From NCBI GenBank assembly GCA_900553255.1, contig USCI01000017.1, positions 1-32,345 on the forward strand: a DNA stretch of 32,345 nt. Direction: 5' to 3'. How positions within the stretch are numbered: position 1 is the first letter of the stretch; every line of letters starts with the position of its first letter. Both the position numbers and the translations under genes were made by a program. The DNA comes from an uncultured Oscillospiraceae bacterium (GTDB lineage: Bacteria > Bacillota > Clostridia > Oscillospirales > Acutalibacteraceae). Below the pieces are notes generated by a model, which was given only the letters and a program-made list of their open reading frames with translations, had not been told where the DNA came from and did no database searches. Shown here piece by piece: positions 17,521-26,697 of this stretch.

Positions 17521-17544
17521 AGGGCGTTCCTCCTTTACGCTTTC

Positions 17545-17574
17545 AGTATATATGGAAGGAACGCTACGCCGCAA
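17545..17574 (-). promoter_or_regulatory. Probable promoter for the 54-aa gene
   Basis: On the minus strand TTGCGG (17569-17574) and TATACT (17545-17550) are separated by 18 bases, 25 bases upstream of the gene start. The -10 is near consensus and the -35 is weak. Confidence 0.5.
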
Positions 17575-17896
17575 ATGTGCGAGAGTTCATCCACTTGAAC
17601 CACAGCAGCGGCAACTCAGAAGGACAAGATAAACTGGATTCGGTTTGGTCAAATCCTGACAAATCAGGACATCCCCTTCAAAAGAAAAACCGTTCACAAA
17701 GGCCGTCATGGGATCGAAAAAATGAAGGGGAAAATGCCCTCTAAAACACCCCGATTTCGGCTCGCAGTTGCCCCATTTTTTAATCATAACGGGGTCAAAA
17801 AGGGCCTGTTGCCCCATTATTAATCAAGAAAAACCGGGTCAGGCGAGGTCAAATCCTTCCAAAATCGGACAAAGGACAACAGACTTTTGGGAAAGG
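17575..17896. repeat. Repeat-rich non-coding end of the ICE
   Basis: No gene is supported here. GGTCAAATCCT occurs at 17647-17657 and again exactly 200 bases later at 17847-17857. The first copy continues into a 6-bp inverted repeat (TCCTGA/TCAGGA, 17654-17669). GTTGCCCCATT followed by TAATCA occurs at 17767-17786 and 17808-17826, 41 bases apart. Repeats of this kind at an element terminus could be arm-type integrase or excisionase sites, or iterons. I cannot locate the crossover site. A 76-codon frame (17,587-17,817, minus) is judged not to be a gene. Confidence 0.55.
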
Positions 17897-17932
17897 AAAA
17901 AGCCCGGAAAACCGCATGGTTCCGGGCTTTTT
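17897..17932 (-). terminator. Terminator of the rplM-rpsI operon
   Basis: A 13-bp stem AAAAAGCCCGGAA/TTCCGGGCTTTTT with a 10-base loop lies 31 bases past the rpsI stop. It has A- and T-runs on both sides, so it can act in both directions. It also marks the chromosomal side of the ICE junction. Confidence 0.88.
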
Positions 17933-17962
17933 GAGCATTTTTGAATTGGTTTGTCGGGCCTG

Positions 17963-18367
17963 TTATCTCTTGCTGAACTGCGGAGCGCGACGGGCAGCCT
18001 TGAGGCCGTACTTCTTACGCTCGGTCATACGCGGATCACGCGTGAGGTAACCGGCCTTCTTGAGCAGCGGACGCAGGTTCTCGGTATCGTACTGCAGCAG
18101 CGCACGGGAGATTCCGTGACGGATCGCACCGGCCTGGCCGGTCACGCCGCCACCGGAAACACGGCATTCGATATCGAATTTTTCTTCGGTGCCGGTCAGG
18201 TGCAGAGGCTGACGGACAATCAGCTTCAGGGTGTCCAGGCCGAAATAATCATCAATGTCACGGCCGTTGATCTTTACGCTGCCGGTGCCGGCATACAGGC
18301 GCACGCGGGCAACGGAGGTCTTTCTGCGGCCGGTGCCGTAAAAATACGGTCTCTTGTTGTAATCCAT
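17963..18367 (-). CDS. rpsI: 30S ribosomal protein S9
   Basis: This 134-aa protein has YGTGRRKTSVARVRL at the start, SGGGVTGQAGAIRHGISRAL in the middle and the ribosomal tRNA-contacting tail KAARRAPQFSKR. The length and the C-terminal KR are typical of S9. ATG 18367 has AAGGAGG 9 bases upstream; a TTG one codon earlier is less likely. It follows rplM by 18 bases in the usual bacterial rplM-rpsI operon and ends at a strong terminator. It is an essential housekeeping gene, so the ICE next to it inserted outside the coding sequence. Confidence 0.98.
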   Translation of the reverse strand: MDYNKRPYFYGTGRRKTSVARVRLYAGTGSVKINGRDIDDYFGLDTLKLIVRQPLHLTGTEEKFDIECRVSGGGVTGQAGAIRHGISRALLQYDTENLRPLLKKAGYLTRDPRMTERKKYGLKAARRAPQFSKR

Positions 18368-18385
18368 CAAAAACAGCCTCCTTCC

Positions 18386-18814
18386 TTAAAATTCCCGGTT
18401 CTCGGGCTTCTGCGCGTCATGCTTGTGCTGAGCAGCCGCATAAACGTGCAGACGGGTGCGGGCGGCGCGGCCGATCGTGTTGTTCGGAATCATGCCGTAA
18501 ACCGCAAGCTCCATCGCCTTTTCGGGACGGTTTGCCATCAGGTTGTCGTAGCCGACTTCCTTGAGGCCGCCGATCCAGCCGGTGTGGCGGTACCATTTCT
18601 TGTTCTGCAGCTTGTTGCCGGTGAGCACGGCCTTGCCGCAGTTGATGATGATGACATGGTCGCCGCAATCCACATGGGGGGTGAAGGTCGGCTTGTGCTT
18701 GCCGCGCAGCAACACGGCGGCTTCAGCCGCGACCCGGCCCAGGGGCTTACCGGCGGCATCGAGAATATACCACTTGCGGTCGACCTGACCAGCTTTTTCC
18801 ATGTACGTGGACAT
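18386..18814 (-). CDS. rplM: 50S ribosomal protein L13
   Basis: This 142-aa protein begins MSTYMEKAGQVDRKWYILDA and has the L13 signatures GKPLGRVAAEAAVLLRGKHK, HVDCGDHVIIINCGKAVLTG, a KWYRHTGWIGGLKE block and MIPNNTIGRAARTRLHVY. Start ATG 18814 has AGGAGG 7 bases upstream. It is the first gene of the operon, preceded by a consensus promoter and a structured leader. Confidence 0.98.
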   Translation of the reverse strand: MSTYMEKAGQVDRKWYILDAAGKPLGRVAAEAAVLLRGKHKPTFTPHVDCGDHVIIINCGKAVLTGNKLQNKKWYRHTGWIGGLKEVGYDNLMANRPEKAMELAVYGMIPNNTIGRAARTRLHVYAAAQHKHDAQKPENREF

Positions 18815-18847
18815 CGCAATACCTCCTGTTTTTTTATTCTTGTCGCG

Positions 18848-18900
18848 GGGATGAGATCCCAGCCAAAAAGTTACCGGACAGACTATATCCCTAACTTTTT
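18848..18900 (-). promoter_or_regulatory. Structured rplM leader (L13-leader-like)
   Basis: The transcribed leader contains a 9-bp stem AAAAAGTTA/TAACTTTTT (18892-18900 with 18865-18873) and then a second hairpin GGGAT/ATCCC with a 3-base loop (18848-18860). Low-GC Gram-positive bacteria have a known L13 leader thought to mediate feedback by L13. Position and form fit, but no covariance check was possible. Confidence 0.5.
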
Positions 18901-18913
18901 TAACGCGTGTACG

Positions 18914-18942
18914 ATCATACCACAACCGTTTTCCGCTGTCAA
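18914..18942 (-). promoter_or_regulatory. Consensus sigma-A promoter of rplM-rpsI
   Basis: On the minus strand TTGACA (18937-18942), a 17-base spacer and TATGAT (18914-18919) give an almost perfect vegetative promoter, about 100 bases before the rplM start. Confidence 0.92.
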
Positions 18943-19048
18943 CAGGTAAATGGCAGATTTTTTAATTTACATCACCCGATCTCTCATTTTCTCTCTGATT
19001 TGCGCCAAATATCTCGTTATCTCGTTTGTCATTCACGTTTTTGAGGGC

Positions 19049-19077
19049 TGGTAATGCAGCGCCGCATGTGGTACACT
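19049..19077 (+). promoter_or_regulatory. Possible promoter of the NYN/ubiquitin-like unit
   Basis: TACACT (19072-19077) is preceded by TGG, giving an extended -10, with a weak TGGTAA 17 bases upstream. The rest of 18,943-19,048 is AT-rich and has no other recognisable signal. Confidence 0.4.
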
Positions 19078-19113
19078 ATATTTAATAATAAGGAAAAAGA
19101 AAAGAGGAGCAGT

Positions 19114-19851
19114 ATGGCCAAAGATGACCGGCTCGCCATTTTAATCGACGCCGACAACGTGTCGGAGAAATACATCAAATACATTCTCGATGAGGTGTCC
19201 GGCGACGGCACCGCCACCTATAAACGCATTTACGGCGACTGGACCAAACCGGAGCTCGCCTCCTGGAAAAACGTGCTGCTGGAGAACTCTATTACCCCGA
19301 TTCAGCAGTACAGCTATACCACCGGCAAAAACGCCACCGACTCGGCGATGATCATCGACGCGATGGACATCCTGTATTCCGGCAATGTCGATGGCTTCTG
19401 TATTGTTTCCAGCGACAGCGACTTCACGCGCCTGGCCTCCCGCCTGCGGGAATCGGGCATGTACGTGCTCGGCATGGGGGAGAAAAAGACTCCCACCCCC
19501 TTTATCGCCGCGTGCAATAAATTCAAGTACCTAGAGATCCTGGAGCGGCCGGCCTCACCGGAAATCCCCGCGTGCAGCACCGCCTCCGCCGGCACCGACC
19601 AGATGACGCGGCTGGCAACCGTGCGCGACGCGATTATGACCATCATTGACGAAACCTCGGACGAAGACGGGTGGGTATCCACCTCCGAGATCGGCAACCG
19701 GCTCAATAAACGGTATCCCGACTTTGACGTACGCAATTTTGGCTACCGTAAGCTGACCCCCTTTCTCAAGTCCCTCGGCATACTGGAAATCAAGGCACTG
19801 CATAATCCCGACGGAAGCAGCCGGCTGGTCCGGGTGCGCCTCAAAGGCTGA
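19114..19851 (+). CDS. NYN-domain putative ribonuclease with C-terminal LOTUS/OST-HTH domain
   Basis: This is a 245-aa soluble protein. Residues 6-145 are a NYN (PIN-like, LabA/DUF88) domain: LAILIDADN with Asp12, KNATDSAMIIDAMD with Asp76 and Asp82, and SSDSDF with Asp101 and Asp103 form the acidic metal-binding site of this nuclease fold. Residues about 165-228 are a LOTUS/OST-HTH domain (VRDAIMTIIDETSDEDGWVS through LTPFLKSLGILEI), which in relatives binds RNA. The combination points to a metal-dependent RNase that acts on structured RNA; the substrate is unknown. Start ATG 19114 follows GAGGAG closely; an upstream in-frame ATG at 19054 has no ribosome site. The ubiquitin-like gene begins 33 bases after its stop, so the two are probably co-transcribed. 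Confidence 0.9.
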   Translation: MAKDDRLAILIDADNVSEKYIKYILDEVSGDGTATYKRIYGDWTKPELASWKNVLLENSITPIQQYSYTTGKNATDSAMIIDAMDILYSGNVDGFCIVSSDSDFTRLASRLRESGMYVLGMGEKKTPTPFIAACNKFKYLEILERPASPEIPACSTASAGTDQMTRLATVRDAIMTIIDETSDEDGWVSTSEIGNRLNKRYPDFDVRNFGYRKLTPFLKSLGILEIKALHNPDGSSRLVRVRLKG

Positions 19852-19884
19852 ACACCGCTCTGTATTTTGGTAAAGGATGGCTAT

Positions 19885-20667
19885 ATGAAAAAACGATTGC
19901 TCGCGATGACCTTTTCCCTGCTGCTTCTCTTCGCCTGTTTTCCGGCCACCGCGTCTGCCATGCAGATTTTTGTCAAGACGCTGACCGGCAAGCACATTAT
20001 CCTCGAGGTGGAACCCACCGACCGTGTGGAGGATGTCAAGGCCAAAATCCAGGATAAGGAGGGGGTCCCACCCGAACGGCAGCGCCTGATCTTTGCCGGC
20101 AAAACGCTCGAGGACGGCAACACGCTGCAGGATTACAGCATCCAAAAGGACAGCACCCTGCACCTCGTCCTGCTCTCCCCTGCCGCAATCGGATTATCCG
20201 CCGGCGAAAAGGATTTCGGCACGGCCGTGGAAGGCTATACGGCACCCGATCCCTTTGCCGTTACGGTAAGCAATACGGGGGAATCCGCCGCTCCCGCTCT
20301 GACCATCACCCTGTCCGGCGAGGCTGCCGACGTGTTTGTGCTGTCCGCCTCTGTCCTCGAACCGCTCGAAGCCGGCGCAACCACGACCTTCACGGTGGCG
20401 CCGCGCAACAGGCTTGTTCCCGGTGCATATACCGCATCGGTCACCGTAGCCGGCGAAGGTATCGAAGCACAGTCCATGACGGTGCGCTTTACGGTAACTG
20501 CTGTCCCGCCGGTTTCTTCTCAGCCGGAGATTCCGCCGGCTCCCGCCGTGCCGGAAACGCCGCCTACCGGATGGCCGCTTTATGCATGCCTGCCGGCCGT
20601 ACTGCTTCTCCTGATAAGCATCTTCGCTCTATGTGCCGGCCGCAAAAGGCACCAAAACCAACAATAA
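19885..20667 (+). CDS. Secreted, anchored ubiquitin-like protein with Ig-like domain
   Basis: This is a 260-aa precursor. Residues 1-25 are a signal peptide ending in the cleavage motif TASA, so the mature protein would begin exactly at ubiquitin Met1 (MQIFVKTLTGK). Residues 26-96 are identical to human ubiquitin at 57 of 71 positions by hand alignment. Lys6, 11, 27, 29, 33, 48 and 63 and the Leu8-Ile44-His68-Val70 patch are all kept. The LRLRGG tail is replaced by LLSPAA, so it cannot be conjugated by the normal route. Residues about 100-205 form an Ig-like beta domain (HYDIN/choice-of-anchor type). Then come a proline-rich stalk (VPPVSSQPEIPPAPAVP), TPPTG, a hydrophobic helix and RKRHQNQQ, which resembles a sortase or membrane anchor. 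The mature part is expected outside the membrane. ATG 19885 follows AAAGGA. Codon choice is GC-rich like its neighbours. A host-directed decoy role is inference. Confidence 0.93.
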   Translation: MKKRLLAMTFSLLLLFACFPATASAMQIFVKTLTGKHIILEVEPTDRVEDVKAKIQDKEGVPPERQRLIFAGKTLEDGNTLQDYSIQKDSTLHLVLLSPAAIGLSAGEKDFGTAVEGYTAPDPFAVTVSNTGESAAPALTITLSGEAADVFVLSASVLEPLEAGATTTFTVAPRNRLVPGAYTASVTVAGEGIEAQSMTVRFTVTAVPPVSSQPEIPPAPAVPETPPTGWPLYACLPAVLLLLISIFALCAGRKRHQNQQ

Positions 20668-20674
20668 ACTCTGT

Positions 20675-20709
20675 CATGCCGCCCGGCCTAACGCCAGGCG
20701 GCATGTTTT
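20675..20709 (+). terminator. Terminator of the NYN/ubiquitin-like unit
   Basis: CATGCCGCC (20675-20683) pairs with GGCGGCATG (20697-20705) around a 13-base loop and is followed by TTTT. The T-run overlaps the stop codon of the convergent HAD gene. Confidence 0.75.
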
Positions 20710-21367
20710 ACAGCAGCAGCCTTTCCAGCTCTTCCACCGTATTTGCCAGCCCGAACGCCCCTGCGGCCTCCAGTTCCTCCCGGCTGCCGTATCCATACAG
20801 AACGCCGACAGCCGGCAGCCGATTCTGGGCGGCGCCGATTATATCGTAGCTCCTGTCCCCCACCATTACCGCCTGCTCCGGGCCGAAGCCGCTAGAGGCC
20901 AGTGCGCAGGCGATCACCTCGCCCTTGTCCGCCCGGGTGCCATCCAGCTCGCTGCCCACAATCTCGCAAAAATAAGTTGCCAGGCCGAAATGCTCCAGAA
21001 TCGTGCGAGCAAATACCGTCGGCTTGGAGGTGGCCACCATCAGCCGCTTTCCCGCCGCTTCGAGCCGCCCCAGCAGCTCCGGAATTCCCGGATATACGGC
21101 GTTTTCAAATATGCCCTTCCGCCGGAAATACTCCCGGTACTTCGCCACCGCGCGGTCGGCGTCCGCATCGTCCATTCCATAAAAATGCGCAAACGACGCC
21201 TTAAGCGGCGGGCCGATAAAGCCGCACAGCGCATCGGGATCCTTTGTCTCTATGCCAAATTCCCGCAGGGCATAGGCCACCGACTTGGTAATCCCCACCT
21301 TCGGATCGGTCAGCGTACCGTCAAGATCGAACAGAATGAGCTGCGCCGCATGAAGACGGTCGGTCAT
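20708..21367 (-). CDS. HAD-superfamily phosphatase (phosphoglycolate phosphatase-like)
   Basis: This 219-aa protein has the HAD motif I LFDLDGTLTD (Asp14 nucleophile, Asp16 acid/base), motif II VATSKP, a motif III lysine (RADKGEVI) and motif IV VMVGDRSYD. A helical cap follows motif I. The layout is that of the Gph/PGP-like subfamily, which hydrolyses small phosphate monoesters; the substrate cannot be read from sequence. Start ATG 21367 has GAGGAG 7 bases upstream, and the frame extends 30 codons further without a better site. It converges on the ubiquitin-like gene with a shared compact end. Confidence 0.9.
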   Translation of the reverse strand: MTDRLHAAQLILFDLDGTLTDPKVGITKSVAYALREFGIETKDPDALCGFIGPPLKASFAHFYGMDDADADRAVAKYREYFRRKGIFENAVYPGIPELLGRLEAAGKRLMVATSKPTVFARTILEHFGLATYFCEIVGSELDGTRADKGEVIACALASSGFGPEQAVMVGDRSYDIIGAAQNRLPAVGVLYGYGSREELEAAGAFGLANTVEELERLLL

Positions 21368-21427
21368 GGCAATTCTCCTCTTTTCTTCATAAACCACATT
21401 GGGGCTGCGAACATCGTTTATATCCCC

Positions 21428-21457
21428 ATATTGCCATACCCTCCATGCAAAAGTCAA
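21428..21457 (-). promoter_or_regulatory. Possible promoter of the HAD gene
   Basis: On the minus strand TTGACT (21452-21457) lies 18 bases before CAATAT (21428-21433). The -35 is good and the -10 is weak. Confidence 0.35.
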
Positions 21458-21510
21458 GCGGCCGCAGCCGTGGTCTTCCCTTCTGTCCGGTCAATCTTAC
21501 CGAGCATGTT

Positions 21511-21537
21511 TTAGCACTTTTATAAATTGAGTGCTAA
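21511..21537 (+). promoter_or_regulatory. CIRCE operator (HrcA binding site) upstream of clpB
   Basis: TTAGCACTT, 9 bases, GAGTGCTAA matches the CIRCE consensus (TTAGCACTC-N9-GAGTGCTAA) with one change in the left arm. HrcA repressor binds it at normal temperature and releases under heat or misfolding stress. It lies about 135 bases before the clpB start. A TATAAA inside the spacer (21521-21526) could be the -10, but the -35 is unclear. Confidence 0.9.
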
Positions 21538-21602
21538 AGTTCATAATTTAGTCACAAATCCGTCATATCTATGTCGTTTTTTTTCGATAGGATAAATATG
21601 AA

Positions 21603-21649
21603 CAATCGGGAAATAGAAAACCGATTGCCATTTGCGGTGATATCACCGC
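21603..21649 (+). promoter_or_regulatory. Two hairpins in the clpB leader
   Basis: CAATCGG/CCGATTG (21603-21609 and 21621-21627) and a perfect 16-base palindrome GCGGTGATATCACCGC (21634-21649) lie just before the clpB ribosome site. They could be mRNA structures or protein-binding sites; neither has a T-run. Confidence 0.45.
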
Positions 21650-21670
21650 CGGAAAGGCCTGGTGAATCTT

Positions 21671-24298
<2,628 letters not shown>

Positions 24299-24311
24299 GC
24301 CGCTAAACCCC

Positions 24312-24349
24312 AAAAAGGCCGCTGTGACGACAGTCACAGCGGCCTTTTT
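24312..24349. terminator. Bidirectional terminator between clpB and the TIR gene
   Basis: A perfect 17-bp stem (24312-24328 with 24333-24349), four-base loop, A-run before and T-run after. It serves clpB on the plus strand and the TIR operon on the minus strand, whose last stop is at 24375. Confidence 0.95.
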
Positions 24350-24374
24350 ATCTTTCCTTACCGGAAAACGGCGG

Positions 24375-25904
24375 TCAGTTTCCCCCGTTTTTTCCGCCGG
24401 TCTTCTCCCGGATCGACCGATAAAGCTGCGAGTTGGTAATGGCACTCTGCGCATGCTGAAACTGCTGCTGCACCTGCACCGGCACCGTGAACGCAGCGGC
24501 TGCCTCCGCCTCGTGCGCCCGGTCCGCCAGGATACGGCATCCCTTGGCGTGCTGGGCAGCATCCTTATACTCGCCCAGCTGGAAAAACAGCGCCGCCGCC
24601 TGCCGGTAGCCCAGTTCATTGCGCGCCTCGGATTTTTTGCGCAGCGCCTGCTGATACTTCGCCTCCAGCTCGCGGTTTTTCACGCCTTCAATCACCTGCT
24701 CGTTATAGGAAAACAGGACCTTCCGGTAGTCCTCGTCCGCAAAACGGTAAGCGTGTTGGAAGCTGCCGTATTCAGTCAGTTCCCGCGGTGCGTTTACCAG
24801 CTCCTCCTCCTTGCGCACATGAAGCTCCGCCATCAGAAGGCCGACATACGCCTGTACGTTTTCGGGATCCCGGTTGAGCACATCGTCCAGGATTTCCGCC
24901 GCTTTGCCATAATCGGCATCCCCCAGGCACATATACGCCCGCCGGAGCATCGGCGCAATTTCTGCCGACTGCACGGACACAACGGCCGCCGGAGCCGTCC
25001 GGTCTTCCTTCGGCACCAGCTTGCGGATCCCCCGCACCAGATCCTGCATGGCACCGAGCTTACCCATATCCTGTGCCTGCAGATGGGCAAACTCCGGCGG
25101 CAGGTCATAGCCGCTCATATTCCGGAACACCGGAACGAGCGTCTTGTCCGCGCCTTCTCGGATTAGCGCGAGGTAGCGTCCCCACTCGTTCTTCACCCAG
25201 GTAGCCGTGAAGTACTCCGGCTTTGTGCCGATAACCACCATCACCTTGGCGCTCTGCAGCGCGGCAAAAATCGTCGGCTCATAGGCGCTGCCAAGAGCGT
25301 TTTCCAGCGTCACACGGGAGAAGAACACCTTGTAGCCATCCCTCTCCAGCTCATCGTAAAGCTCCTGCCCGATCACACTGTCCGGCGTACGGCCGCCGGT
25401 GAGCTCATCGGTCTCCTTGTAGCTGATAAACACGTCAAACGGCTCTTCCTTGGCGGATACCGCCAGGATACCCTGCTGGATCTCATCGATCTGCCGCGCC
25501 TGTGCGATATAGATTTCCCGCGCGGCAGCACTGGCATAGGACAGCCCGGTCTGGTAGTCCGTATCGGCAAAAATCGGCGTCAGCTGCGCACGGCTGCAGG
25601 TGGGCACCCGCCGCCGGGAACCCGGATCCTCAACATACACCACCCCGTATTTGCACAGAACCAGCGACCAGTAAGCCTCCGCATCGGTGCGGTCCTCCAC
25701 GAGGATGCTCTCGTATATCCCCATCGCCCGGTCAAACTCACTGTTCTGCCGGAACTGGTTGGCCCGGTCGTACAACGCCGTACGCCGCTCGTCGTCAAGC
25801 CGCGGCAGCGTCATCGTGGACCCGCAGTACTGACAGGTACAGATCTGTGTATCCTGCGCGATCTCCAGATCGCCGCCGCACATTTTACATTTTAATGCCG
25901 GCAT
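24375..25904 (-). CDS. Zinc-ribbon, TPR and TIR-domain protein
   Basis: This is a 509-aa soluble protein. Residues 6-28 are a zinc ribbon (CKMC and CQYC pairs). Residues about 40-80 hold a TPR-like pair. Residues about 155-265 are a TIR domain: FDVFISYKETDE opens strand A, YKVFFSRVTLENAL follows, and Glu209 in YEPTIFAAL falls where the catalytic glutamate of NAD-cleaving TIR domains sits, with WVKNEW after. From about 310 to 460 further TPR-like repeats follow (AYMCLGDADYGKAAEILDDV). TIR domains either signal by assembly or hydrolyse NAD; the retained Glu favours an enzyme, but this is inference. It is last in an operon with an SPFH protein and a membrane protein. Its zinc ribbon resembles those of the SPFH partner. 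Its ribosome site is weak (GGGGGT). Confidence 0.9.
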   Translation of the reverse strand: MPALKCKMCGGDLEIAQDTQICTCQYCGSTMTLPRLDDERRTALYDRANQFRQNSEFDRAMGIYESILVEDRTDAEAYWSLVLCKYGVVYVEDPGSRRRVPTCSRAQLTPIFADTDYQTGLSYASAAAREIYIAQARQIDEIQQGILAVSAKEEPFDVFISYKETDELTGGRTPDSVIGQELYDELERDGYKVFFSRVTLENALGSAYEPTIFAALQSAKVMVVIGTKPEYFTATWVKNEWGRYLALIREGADKTLVPVFRNMSGYDLPPEFAHLQAQDMGKLGAMQDLVRGIRKLVPKEDRTAPAAVVSVQSAEIAPMLRRAYMCLGDADYGKAAEILDDVLNRDPENVQAYVGLLMAELHVRKEEELVNAPRELTEYGSFQHAYRFADEDYRKVLFSYNEQVIEGVKNRELEAKYQQALRKKSEARNELGYRQAAALFFQLGEYKDAAQHAKGCRILADRAHEAEAAAAFTVPVQVQQQFQHAQSAITNSQLYRSIREKTGGKNGGN

Positions 25905-25939
25905 TCGTCAAACCCCCGTTTTTCTCCGCCCGACGAATT

Positions 25940-26635
25940 TTATTTGTAGAGCTTGCAGGCGCGGCTGCGCTGATTGAGCAGGTCGGTCAGTTCGCCGATC
26001 AGGGCATCCGCCTGCGCGGTGTCGGCGGCATACACCGCCGAACCGAGCTGCGCCATTTTTTCAGAAATGTGAGCCTCCATCGGCTGCAGCTCCGGCGCGC
26101 TCATCGGATCGCTGTACCGGATCAGGTCGGTTAGTTCGCCCAGCCGTTTTTTGAGATACGGATCGGCGGCCTTTCCGGTCATGTTTTCGGCCGTGAGCAG
26201 CAGTGTCTGGATATACACAACCTTGGGTTTGACGTTCTGCTCCACACGCTGGATCTCATCCCGCCCGATATCGCCGGATATCATCCCGATCAGGCCGATT
26301 GCAAGCAGGATCACATGGACGATCAACGGCAGCGTCATCCCGATGGTTTCGGCCAGCAGCATGAAGATAAGGCCGGCGATCAGCTGAAGTACCAGCGACA
26401 CCATTGCAATATGAAACAGCGGATACCCCAGGAATTTGCTCTTCATCGGCGTAGGCCGGCCGAAGGTCAGCACCGCGACGCCGAGCGGCAGGAAAAAGGT
26501 AATCATCGTGAATACATACGGTACCACAAAGGTGCTCGTATGCTCCACCGGAAGCAGCCAGACGATGACGTTATAGGCCACCACCGCCACCAGCCAGATC
26601 AGAACCGTGCGCAGGATATTCTTTCCCGGTTTCAT
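25940..26635 (-). CDS. Four-helix membrane protein with cytoplasmic helical tail
   Basis: This is a 231-aa protein. Four hydrophobic helices occur in the first 120 residues (ILRTVLIWLVAVVAYNVIVW, a second near TFVVPYVFTMITFFLPLGV, then IAMVSLVLQLIAGLIFML and PLIVHVILLAIGLIGMI). A soluble helical tail of about 100 residues follows (EIQRVEQNVKPKVVYIQTLL onward). Start MKPGKN at 26635 has GGAG 5 bases upstream. No named family is recognised. It stands between the SPFH and TIR genes (gaps 62 and 35 bases), so it is likely the membrane component of the same unit. The tail may dock the SPFH or TPR partner; this is inference. Confidence 0.85.
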   Translation of the reverse strand: MKPGKNILRTVLIWLVAVVAYNVIVWLLPVEHTSTFVVPYVFTMITFFLPLGVAVLTFGRPTPMKSKFLGYPLFHIAMVSLVLQLIAGLIFMLLAETIGMTLPLIVHVILLAIGLIGMISGDIGRDEIQRVEQNVKPKVVYIQTLLLTAENMTGKAADPYLKKRLGELTDLIRYSDPMSAPELQPMEAHISEKMAQLGSAVYAADTAQADALIGELTDLLNQRSRACKLYK

Positions 26636-26697
26636 ACTTGCTCCATCCTTTCCTCCGTGCGGCACTGTCCCCCGCAGTACCGCATCCTGTTCACCCT

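Larger units (their letters stand above)
1..17896. mobile_element. Part of a Tn1549-like integrative conjugative element (one end in window)
   Basis: About 17.5 kb of minus-strand genes have the make-up of Tn1549/CTn-type ICEs of Clostridia: a small basic protein, ParA, ParB, a sortase-anchored Cna-B repeat protein, several small conserved element proteins, TnpV and a giant SNF2 helicase/DNA methylase. To the right, directly after a strong terminator, lie the housekeeping genes rpsI and rplM. The element therefore ends between about 17,575 and 17,896, but no target-site duplication can be defined because the other end is outside the window. The relaxase, coupling protein, type IV secretion genes and integrase are not seen and would have to lie to the left. 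The element identity is based on gene content recalled from such elements, and the right boundary given here is approximate. Confidence 0.8.

Noticed and set aside
17587..17817. 76-codon minus-strand frame at the ICE end
   Set aside because: No ribosome site or family pattern, and it overlaps the direct repeats.
19930..19941. Lipobox reading (LFAC) in the ubiquitin-like signal peptide
   Set aside because: Phe at the second position is atypical, and the downstream TASA site fits better and ends exactly at ubiquitin Met1.
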